From positions 19,493,131 to 19,557,130 of the forward strand of contig CM040742.1 of the NCBI GenBank assembly GCA_022829145.1: DNA of 64,000 bases, written 5' to 3'. Below the pieces are notes generated by a model, which worked only from the letters and a program-made list of their open reading frames with translations, was not told the origin of the DNA and ran no database searches. The position numbers were made by a program, and so were the translations under genes. How positions within the stretch are numbered: position 1 is the first letter of the stretch; each line of letters opens with the position of its first letter. This DNA is from Albula goreensis (lineage: Eukaryota; Chordata; Actinopteri; Albuliformes; Albulidae). Of this stretch, positions 1-64,000 are shown one piece after another.

Positions 1-23208
<23,208 letters not shown>

Positions 23209-23268
23209 TCAGGTTGCTCTAGGGTTGTAATCTAAGGCAGCACAGTCATCCTTGCTGAAATGCAGGTC
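23209..23268 (-). CDS. cytl1: cytl1 coding exon 4
   Basis: 60 bp including the TGA stop. It encodes DLHFSKDDCAALDYNPRAT after a poly-T CAG acceptor. It aligns with human DLVFLLDDCNALEYPIP and holds the sixth cysteine. The C-terminal tail is several residues shorter than in human. Confidence 0.88.
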   Translation of the reverse strand, partial: DLHFSKDDCAALDYNPRAT

Positions 23269-25689
23269 CTGAAAAACAGAGAAATGCGCTTTTATGGAGC
23301 TGTTAAAGTTAGGACTCAATAAAGCCTTTCACAACACATTGAGCACAAATAATTGTCTTCATGAAAAAAGTTATATCATCCGAAAGCAGAAAGCAAGGCT
23401 ATCAGTTCTGCAGATGACAACCCACAGAGACCCCAGGAATAACAGAATATGACTTATTTTTGGGTTATTTTTCAGCTTAGTTAGGATAATTTCATTTCCC
23501 CAATTCCACACATTACTTTGAAGCTCCATGAAACTCTGGGGCTCTAATGTTAGATTGTATAACGTTGTTAACACTCACCTTTGAGATGCAGAATATCTGA
23601 AACCATTAATACATAAATTATCTGTCTGGAGTTACTCGAATGGTAAGCCATGTCATACAGCAGGTACAACACTAATGTATATACAGTCAGCATACACTAA
23701 TGTATATACAAACATATTTTACTTTAAAAATGGTACAAATATTTATAAATACAGTTATTTTCATGCTTGATTTCATGTCATGGGGTTGGGCAATGAGGTT
23801 GTGTTCTGGCAGCTCAACCAGTTTTATGTATGAGGACTGGTCATTTAAAAACAAAGTCCTGTCTTACCCCGTGACACTTGTGTGCCATAATAAGGTGCAT
23901 CTGGCGAACAGTGGCGGTCTGCTTCTGCACTATCTTGTTGCGCGCGCAATGCCGATCCCGCAGGTTTTCCAGTGACAAAATGTAAGTCCTCATTCTTGGC
24001 ATAATGCAGGCATTCTGGGAAGATATTTTCTGTCAGAATACTATGAATGGGCACACGGTGACAGGTGTGGTATCTATCTTTTGAGCTAAAATGGGCAACT
24101 TTAATAGAATGAAGCTATTTGCCTGAGCTCTAGCACTCGCCACCATCAAGACAAATCGTGCTGTATCAGATAAACAGAAAGATAACATGAGAATTTGCGT
24201 AATGCATGAGAGTTTGAGATAACATCAGCAGCCAAAAACAAAAAATCCACATGCATTGATTTGAGTGGATTATGGAATACTTACGTGCACATCAACGTAC
24301 AGGTCTGGCAGGTGTGCGGTACAGCGCGCCTACAAGGTAATCAAAGCAAATGTAAGTAATGAAGCGAAGAGCCTGTCAACTGATTCATTAAATGTATCTT
24401 ATCCAGAGCAAACAGTTTGCATCTCTATATGATATGCATTTATTCAGCATATTTATACAGAGTGTTTACTGAAGCAATTCGGGTTAAGCAACAGCAGTGC
24501 TCTTCCTGGGAAAAGAACCCACCACCTCCAAGATTGGAGCCCTGCGCCTCTCTCCATTTGTTGATGAAATATTGAATGCTGCCTATGTTTCTGTATGCAG
24601 TGTGTTGTTTAATGTGCTGACAGGTGTAAACCAATGGTCAGTTCCTACCACTGCCAAATTGAAGATAATTTTGCCTTAGCCAACCAATCACATTAAAAGG
24701 AATCTGCTAACACCAATTAGATTGCAGGAATCTCAGGGCCCTAAAAGTGCACAAAGTTTGTCCGGATGCTGTAAAGCAGTGGATCCCAATGTCGGTCCTA
24801 GTGGCCCACTGTGTATGCCATTTTTTATTTCAACCTACACTGCAACCCCAGAATCTTAATAAGCTGTTAATTGTTCATAATTAGGTGCTTTTCATGATTA
24901 GATAGATGATTTGCATGTCATGAAGAAAAAATTACAATGTTCACATTGTGTTTATGTGATTTTGCAAACAAATACACAAAAAGAGGAAAGTTTTCATACA
25001 TGATCAAATGATAGACTGGGGTGAATCAATAGGCTCCTTAAGTCATTAAACACATGATTAAGCTCTTAATTTTTTTCCTTATGCTTACTAACACAATGCA
25101 GGTTTGGCACATTATAATTAGCTATGTCTTTGAATCCTTCATTGTCTACCAAATGATTAGTTTTAAAGGTCGTGTTTCCACAATCTTTCCAATTAAGTGC
25201 CCATTGATTAACCTCGGTCTTTAATATGAGTTAAAATATTTTACTTGTCTTCATGTAATTGTTTGCAATATGGCACAATGTGAACACAGGACATTCACTC
25301 TTCATAGCATGCATATACTGTACATATATATTTCAGACATATTGGCTTAGAATGGTAAATAATCCCTATAACATGGATAGCACCTAATTAAGAAACTTAC
25401 CAGGTTGTTTAGATTCTGGGGTTGCAGTTGTGGTTGGAATAGAAACCAGCATACACAGTGGGCCCCCAGGATCGACGTTGGGAACCGCTGTTCTAAGGGA
25501 GGGTTTGAGTATTTGGAGTGCAGGGTGCCGGTGTGGTGGATTCCTTACTGTGACTGGGTTCCTCTTGATCTCTGCGTCCCGATCTGTGATCTCCCGCCCC
25601 ATACTCAGCACTTTGGTGTAGCATGTTGGGTAGCACTGAGCCAGCATTGCACAAGCAAGCAACAGCAGTGTTCGCCACCAGAGAGCCAT
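23209..25689 (-). CDS. cytl1: cytl1, complete four-exon gene (cytokine-like 1)
   Basis: CYTL1 is a small secreted vertebrate protein linked to cartilage and chondrogenesis and proposed to have a four-helix cytokine-like or chemokine-like fold (family knowledge; its receptor is debated). Exons at 25689-25549, 24329-24285, 24014-23868 and 23268-23209 join in phase 0 at every junction and give 130 residues (human is about 136). Residues 1 to about 20 form a signal peptide (MALWWRTLLLLACAMLAQC). The mature part begins with PTCYTKVLSMGREIT, like human PTCYSRMRALSQEIT. It continues with LPDLYVDVH (human LPRLYLDIH) and ends near DLHFSKDDCAALDY (human DLVFLLDDCNALEY). Six mature cysteines (TCYT, RCTA, NACI, RHCA, HKCH, DDCA) match the six human ones in order. 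The middle is strongly diverged. No stop or frameshift is seen, so it looks functional. Confidence 0.9.
23269..23867 (-). other. cytl1 intron 3
   Basis: 599 bp, AT-rich, GT-AG. I saw no other feature in it. Confidence 0.8.
23868..24014 (-). CDS. cytl1: cytl1 coding exon 3
   Basis: 147 bp, 49 codons, phase 0, with a CCCAG acceptor and a GTAAGA donor. It begins NACIMPRMRTYILSLENLRD (human NYCVLDKLRDFVAS) and ends with a helix-like stretch and HKCHG. It carries three of the six conserved cysteines. Sequence identity to mammals is low in the middle, but Cys spacing and exon borders agree. Confidence 0.87.
24285..24329 (-). CDS. cytl1: cytl1 coding exon 2
   Basis: A 45-bp exon between a TAG acceptor and a GTAAGT donor, phase 0 at both ends. 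It encodes ARCTAHLPDLYVDVH, which aligns with human PCVRYLPRLYLDIH. It contributes the second mature cysteine. Too short to be found as a frame by itself. Confidence 0.88.
24390..24550 (-). repeat. SINE-family relic
   Basis: Contains cttatccagagcaaacagtt, then gtttactgaagcaattcggg and cagcagtgctcttcctggga, in the order seen in the related copies at 10190 and 13550 (minus orientation). It lies in cytl1 intron 1. Confidence 0.55.
24777..25490. mobile_element. Palindromic hAT-like non-autonomous element
   Basis: The left end reads cagtggatcccaatgtcggt and the reverse complement of the right end reads cagcggttcccaacgtcgat. The similarity continues inward through cccactgtgtatgc, ctgcaaccccagaatct, aattaggtgct, ttcacattgtg and ttgcaaacaa, so the arms are roughly 200-250 bp. 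CAG...CTG ends and possible degraded 8-bp target duplications (ctgtaaag left, ttctaagg right, 5 of 8 matching) fit the hAT superfamily. No transposase is present. It sits in cytl1 intron 1, 58 bp from exon 1. Confidence 0.75.
25549..25689 (-). CDS. cytl1: cytl1 coding exon 1
   Basis: 141 bp, 47 codons. The ATG at 25689 has a strong start context (gaccATGg). A longer reading frame extends upstream only through a TTG, so this Met is chosen. It encodes the signal peptide and PTCYTKVLSMGREITDRDAE, ending IKRNPVT before a GTAAGG donor in phase 0. The frame stays open past the donor into the intronic palindromic element, which is why an uninterrupted frame here looks longer than the exon. Confidence 0.88.
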
Positions 25690-25723
25690 GGTCACCAATG
25701 CTCATATCCCGCAAGGAGAGAAC

Positions 25724-25732
25724 CTTTATATG
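25724..25732 (-). promoter_or_regulatory. Possible cytl1 TATA box
   Basis: On the minus strand this reads catataaag, about 35 nt upstream of the cytl1 start codon. If used, the 5' UTR would be only a few to about 15 nt. The match is good but the short leader makes it uncertain; an upstream non-coding exon is an alternative. Confidence 0.35.
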
Positions 25733-27269
25733 TCACTCTTTCCTCAAAGAAAAACATGCTCCTTAAAACATGCCCGTCTTCATGTTTACTCCAAAGCATG
25801 ACTCACCATGGAGGAATGTTCCCATTGTTTTCACATTTCGCCTTTGAAGACAAATTCAAAGACCCCCTAAAGCAATGAAAGTGATTGGAATGGTACCCAC
25901 TGAAAGTGCCGATGCATTCCACTGGCTCTGTTTCCCCCAGAGCATGGAGTAACATGCCTGCCATATCAGAGGATGTTTACAGCCTGTTTCAAATCTGTAC
26001 ATGGCCGCCAGGTTGGAGTGGACACATCCTTAGGGATTATGGTCACAAATGTCACACACACATAATCATCAGAAGAGAAGCTGGAAAACACCCTTTGCAA
26101 CTAACCCATCATAAAAGACCATCACATGAAATTGCATTAGAGTTTTCCTATTTAATAACTGTAATAGTTTAAGACAGTGATAAAATAACCTTTGATTGTT
26201 CTATGCCATGCACAAATATGCTTGCTTTATTTTATTTAGGTAACAGACATGCCCTTAATTTGGACAATACATGTACTGAAGGGGCACCATAGACCTGGTC
26301 AACAGTAATTTTAGTGTTGAAAGGAAATTGAGCATGCTCAGATTAATGAAAAAAGATAAACATTGACCCATAAACATTAACATAAACTTAAGACAAATGC
26401 TTCTGTTAGGATATAAACCCATAAACAACACTTAACACAAATGCCACTGCTAAGACCAGTGTAGCTGAGCAAATAAGGCATATGCTGGAAAAAGCATATT
26501 TCAGTACTGATTAGTGGACATAACTGAAATATTTTGTTGTATGTTACCATCCAATTGTTATGAGATTTCTTTGTAAATATAATGCATCCTAAAACAGCTT
26601 TGGCTTTGAAACACAAAAATATTGACTTAAGCACATGTGCAAATAATCAATTAACATATTGGAGGAAAATGAATGTCCAAGGGCAACTTCATACAAGTTT
26701 TTGACATATTAAAAATAATATGATCCGCGTTTAATCAAATTTGTACACACTTGTTTTTTATATGGAGCATAAGCATATAATATTAAATCCAGATGTAACT
26801 TTCAGACATATATTATCCTTGGATTCCTGTGGATACACAGTTATTTCCTTGTCTGCGTGATATAAAGTACCAGAGTGATTTTCAGGGTTGATGCATGGAG
26901 ACAACAATCCCATTTGAGAATTAAAAATCTCTGCACATGAAATTAATGGTAGACATTTTTGGAGCATGTACACTCCAAATATCTCCTAACAGATTTTTAA
27001 TCCAGACGTATAAAGATAAAGACTTATCTGTGTGTTTGACCCTTTTACCCATGCATGATGAGGAACACATAACTCAACATAAAAGCCATTCATCTTCATT
27101 TTTCAGTTTATGAACAATGATCAGCAGCACTCACAAGTGCACCATTTTAAAAGAAATTATTCATGGAAAAATAAAATTCTGATTGCAGCATTTATCAGGA
27201 ATGAATATCTTAGGATACATATTTTCCCACACAGTGTAGTATAACGTTTAGAAAGATTGGCTTGTAACA

Positions 27270-27445
27270 AAGAGCAGCAGCAGGTTTGATGCCAAGGTAA
27301 GGAACTGTCAGTGTACTATTGACCAGGGTACTTAACATAAGTTGCTTCAGTAGAATGTACAGCTGTATATATGAATATCATTTTAAGTTGTAAACTGTGA
27401 ATTTCTCTGAATAAGAGTGTCACAAAAGACAAAAGATGCTATGTA
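27270..27445 (+). repeat. SINE-family relic
   Basis: A tRNA-like head (gcagcaggtttgatgccaag) is followed by gttgcttcagtagaatgtac, then ttgtaaactgtgaatttctc and the tail ctgaataagagtgtcacaaa. This is the plus-strand counterpart of the copies at 10190 and 24390. Confidence 0.55.
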
Positions 27446-28289
27446 AATGTACCATATACCCCAAAGCTGGACAATGACTAAAATTGACCAACATTTTGCA
27501 CAGCCTCCACTTAGAGCCACGCATGTTCTAGCATATGGAAAGTTGTTTGGATACTAATGTGGTTAGTTTCAAGAATGTTTTTCATCTTTGCCAGAGTGAG
27601 GTTCTTGACTAAAGCACCCCAGAAAGGCTGTTCTTGTCTGAGGAAATTATTTCCTCATCCATAATTCTGGAAAAGCTGTTTATTGTACCAGTGCCTGCAT
27701 GCCTTGAATACCATCAATGTTTATAAAAATCAAAGGAATTCGGAAAAATACCATGAATGAAGGAGAGAAAAGTGACATTCCATCTGAATCCTACTTGGGT
27801 CTAAGACACGAAAATATAGCAGACGGCAATAAAAAATACAGCAGTGCCAAAGTATTGCAAAGCGAATGCTCTGGCTGAAAAAGACTCCTTATAAGGCCCA
27901 CTGTACAAATAATACACAAGTTCCATATTACACAACAGTCATGTCTGAACAGGTATTCCAACTCAAACAATATCTCTTTGACAAAAGCCTATCTTTCAAA
28001 CCCTATCTCTAGATTACACTTAATCAATCTTCCCACATGTAGCTGCAAAGAAGGACACATCTTTCACCTTGACACTTCAATCTGAATGCCAAAAGATTTC
28101 CCAAGATCTGCCCCTAAAATAAAGCCTTTTGAACAAATGTACCTATGAATTACAACTTAACTACTCATATGATACTCAAATACATCTACTATACACTGTT
28201 CAGCACCTTCACATGAATCATTTGTCTTGTTACTAAACAATAGTCTATTCAGCATTATTAACTAACTACAGGCAACTCAAAATCTGTCC

Positions 28290-28675
28290 CTAATCCAGGG
28301 ATAGGAAACCCTGGTCCCCGAGATCTTCATGGCATGGTATTTTTTTTTTTTTTTGTTTTACCATTTAGTATCAGTGACTCAATGATTTGAATCATTCATA
28401 TGGGATATGAACTGGCTGTGGAGAGAATATTTTTGTTTGGTTCACACAAGTCAATAATTGACAGCTGAGCATAGCTCTACTCTAACAGTGTTCATGACAC
28501 CTCATTTTAACCATCAGTAATCCCAAGAAAAAAGACCCAAGGAAAGCCAAGTAAAGGGAGTTTATTGATCAATTAAAACAACGGATTGCAAAGTTATGCA
28601 AAGTTACATGCTCAGTCACTGCAAAACCATCACATCCCCCTAGCTCTCCAACATGAGGGCTGGCCACTCCTGCCC
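28290..28675. mobile_element. Possible non-autonomous element with short inverted ends
   Basis: The left end (ccagggataggaaaccctgg) and the reverse complement of the right end (gggcaggagtggccagccct) are both variants of a 'gggcagg..ccaaccctgg..ctggagagct' terminus common in fish repeats. Similarity fades inside. An internal segment (ggctgtggagagaat) recurs near 40144. Confidence 0.4.
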
Positions 28676-28984
28676 TAAACCAGACTAACTTAAAATTACA
28701 CCTGTCATCACCAAACCTGTCCTAAAGCTATAGGCTGGTCTACTCAAAAACTACTCAGTCATATTATTCTCTTATGCTCATTTTCAGTACAGAGAGCTGA
28801 AGGCTAGTACATTAACTAACTTAAAATCTGTACCAAAAAGCACTCAAAGATACATTGTCTATAGATTACTGTATGTAGAATGTGGCTGAGGACTGGAAGC
28901 TTAGAATGGGGGCAGATGTTGACAGGTTTTTTCCTTGCTTTGCTTGACACTTCCTCTTTTAGTTTTAGTTCCAACCAACCAGCT

Positions 28985-29060
28985 ACCTTTATTTATAAAC
29001 TATTCATTACTTACACCTTTCATACATAAAATGTAGTTCAAAGTACTTCACAAGATAAGA
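28985..29060. repeat. Dispersed fish-type repeat fragment
   Basis: The stretch with tttcatacataaaatgtagt and caaagtacttcacaagataa resembles a motif common in fish repeats (tttcatacataaaatgcagctcaaagtgcttcacag). Assigned from memory of that motif only. Confidence 0.35.
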
Positions 29061-31915
29061 ATATGCAAAATTGAACATAAAAGGGAGACACAACTATTTC
29101 CTTACTTATCCAGGAAATCATTTTAAAAAGTTGAAGAAAAAGTTGGCCAGTATTTCAGCAAAATGTACATAATATTTTTGTTAAGACACAAACAACACAA
29201 CAGTACAATATTACATAACATAACAGGAAATGTACAGTATACGAAAACACATATGGTCACCAGAAACACAGGAGTTATGTTGCTCAATGTTCATTATCAC
29301 GAGAAAAGATATGTGTGGTTAATTCACGAAGCCTGAGATTTCCGTAAGGTTTGTAGCTGCTATCATGACCTAACGTGCAGAGTGTCTGTTCTGCATATCC
29401 TTGAGAGTCTAGATTGCGTCAATCTAATTCATTACTTCAATGTGCCACTAGATGGGGTTATTTCATATGTCACTTATTAACTTCTTGTGAGATACTGTGA
29501 GTAAAAAATTGTTCTGCCTGGATGTAAATTGATTCTTCTTCCTGGGGAATATGTGTATTCCCATATTAAATATGCACAGAGATATCAAAAACCATCGCAT
29601 GAGTTCTAGGCCCAATATAAGTATAATAGCACTAGCGTGAGAAAGTTGTTTGTTCTTCTCCCTCATGCGATTACTACAAAAATGGCAAGTGGTTAATGGT
29701 GTTTTCGCTGGGATTTCTCACTTGCCTGAGTATGTAAAAAGAAAAAAAAACCGGCTTCACTGAGATGAATCATCTAGTGAAATCGCTTTGGCAGGCTTAA
29801 CTTTGGTAAGAAAATCAACGCAATGAAAGAGCGACGACAGCAAAACGTATACTCTGCTGTGGGGACGTACGTTTGGCCCTCACAATTAAGTCTCGCCGTG
29901 CAATCGCTAATGGATGACTGCATTTTATGGAGTCATTACTTAATGCTGCCTCTTACCCATTCTTGACGTGATGGATGTAAAGAGTGAGTAAAAAGTGTCC
30001 TAACCGAGATGCCCAGCTGGCAACTGTGTTGCTAAATAGAAGAGGTAGAGTCCATATGTTTTTTTTTTTTTAACATACATTGATTTTAGGTAAAAGAGAA
30101 CACTCTGAAACACATTATCTATGAGGTGCTAATTCCATGTTGGCAATAAGGGAATTTGTATTTATTTTTGAAATATCTAATTTACTTAAAACTTGACATT
30201 TTTTGCTTGACGTTTTGCTAACCTTATTAACGCTTTTTTATGGGGTTGTAAGGAGGAATTATTCCTTATTTTACGGTCGTACATGTGGGAATTTGATGAA
30301 GCTGTTGCTGGGGGAACTTTTATGATGGGACATTTACAATGTAAAAATATCACTAAAAAGTGACACACTTATATTATATTACGGACTGTAATATAGGCTA
30401 ATTGTGCCACTCGATAGGCTGCAGTAATATATTTTAATAAATTTTGTTTGCGGTGAGCACATTACTCTATACAGACAATCCGCATTCACTGACGTCCGCT
30501 GCCAAATGCAACGTGGTAGAGGGAACACAATGTTATGTGGAAATCAAACCGACCTGTATGAACGGAACCATTAGCGCTCTTACCAGTTGTCCGTCTGCGC
30601 ACTGGTCTCATCCTCAAAGTGCTTTCTTCTCAGCCGCAATTACAAACACACTGGGACTACGAAATACGAGATCTCACACTTCACTTGCGTTACAGCCAAA
30701 ACGCAAGAGCCTCATCGCCAGCCAGCCAGTTGCTCGCCGGGTCGCAGGTGTCCGAATGCTATGAATGACGCGTCAGTGATGCCTGGACCAGTTCATACTT
30801 CTTTTACCTCTAGTTTTTTGCTTGTTGATGGATGCGTGCATTCTGTGATTGTCAGCTGCATTTAGAGGTACGCATAGTCACTGCTTTATCTGTGGTAATT
30901 TTATATTCTGTACATGTTATGTATTGTCATAATTATATACAAAGTAGAATTTTAAGGTGTACGTATGTTTTAATATTTACAAGCATCTAAACCCATTTGC
31001 TATTATTGCTCAAGATAAATTTACGTTGGCCAGTAATATTTTGACCTCCGCAAGGTTAAATACAACCACGGTTCAAAATAAACGATATGCCTAACTTTAT
31101 TCGGGTACTTGCATATCAGAGTGTTTTATTTGCGTGGAACAACCGCTGTTGAGTGTCTAGGTGCTTTGGTTTACTGGCTTTTCATGTTCATTTTGTCTTG
31201 TACATAGTTTGTGGTAATGCGGTATGAATCTAGCTTTATGCAGCGCATACTAAATATATTTCGTTCAGTTTACCCCTCCGCAGTAACACTATATTAATAA
31301 GGGCTAAAGTTGAATGTTCCTTTAGAAACCATGCTTCATTAATTTTCAATTGTGAGATGGTCGATTTTTTACTTTAGCATCCTGCACGTGTTTGTTTTAT
31401 GACATCAAGACGGACTATAATTCCAAAGAAGGGAAAGCGGTTATAAGGCTGTCCTCATTTATTTTCTTTGTAAAAGCAAACATAGTAATTCATCTTTCTG
31501 CAGCAGTTTTGTGCGACATGGAGAATGAAACTTCAAAATGAACGTCCTGTAAAAACAAATTTCTTTCAAAATCTAGTACGTCTTCATCTTAATGGCTAAT
31601 TATAACATCTCCGTCAATCATTGCTCATGGTTACATTTGCTTTTGTATGGGAAAAATACCAAGCAAATTGTGACTGTGAATCTGAACATGTACTACTTAT
31701 TTCCCAATGGACATTTTGTGATAATGTATATGTCCAATATCTTCAGCTTCAAGTCAGAAAGTTTCAGATCAGTCTTGCATTCGCACAGGTTGGGGGTTCA
31801 AGTAACGGAAGCCGCTGGCGTAGCTGTATATGAGGAGTGGATTCAGCGACTATGTATTTACATTTCATGAGATAACTGCCGTGCTGAACTGAAGAACCTC
31901 AAGCACAGAGAAGAC

Positions 31916-64000
<32,085 letters not shown>

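Larger units (their letters stand above)
24330..25548 (-). other. cytl1 intron 1
   Basis: 1219 bp, GT-AG. More than two thirds of it is repeats: a SINE relic near 24390-24550 and a palindromic hAT-like element at 24777-25490. Confidence 0.8.
25690..31915. other. Intergenic: shared 5' region of cytl1 and stk32b
   Basis: About 6.2 kb between two divergent genes. No coding exon was recognised. It includes a SINE relic near 27270-27445, a possible inverted-repeat element near 28290-28675, a dispersed fish repeat near 28985-29060, and T-runs near 28340 and 30058. The part from about 30480 to 30850 is richer in CpG and contains a CRE-like tgacgtcc near 30489. It could be regulatory for either gene. 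Confidence 0.6.

Noticed and set aside
25405-25878. 157-codon plus-strand frame over cytl1 exon 1
   Set aside because: Antisense of cytl1 exon 1 and part of the palindromic element; no recognisable domain.

Overview
This is a vertebrate nuclear window, most likely from a ray-finned (teleost-type) fish. The evidence is GT-AG introns of up to about 11 kb, low coding density, abundant CA/GT microsatellites, copies of a tRNA-derived fish-type SINE, L2/Rex1-like LINE remains and hAT-like non-autonomous elements. There is no operon structure, CRISPR array, prophage or plasmid feature, and almost all the open reading frames that can be drawn are noise or antisense shadows. I read three genes by joining exons by hand. 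All splice junctions used are GT-AG and every phase matches.

Left part (1-20,730, minus strand): the first four coding exons of stk10 (LOK, a Ste20/GCK-family serine/threonine kinase). They cover residues 1-174, from the start codon through the glycine loop, catalytic lysine and HRD loop. The gene runs off the left edge before the DFG motif.

Middle (23,209-25,689, minus strand): a complete four-exon cytl1 gene (cytokine-like 1), 130 residues including a signal peptide and six conserved cysteines. Its exons are short (141, 45, 147 and 60 bp). Intron 1 carries a palindromic hAT-like element of about 0.7 kb that ends 58 bp from exon 1.

Right part (31,916-64,000, plus strand): the first seven coding exons of an STK32/YANK-family kinase, probably stk32b, covering residues 1-222. 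The gene runs off the right edge after the DWWSLG segment. cytl1 and this kinase are head to head across about 6.2 kb, as I recall CYTL1 and STK32B being arranged in human 4p16. STK10 is on 5q35 in human, so this window joins two human-separated loci.

The three genes are not known to act in one pathway; they are neighbours by synteny. The most interesting items are the stk10-cytl1-stk32b linkage, the palindromic element in cytl1, complementary GT and CA tracts at the two ends of the 10.5-kb stk32b intron 3, a fossil LINE in that intron, and several motif-rich non-coding blocks that could be enhancers. I found no clearly new biological system.
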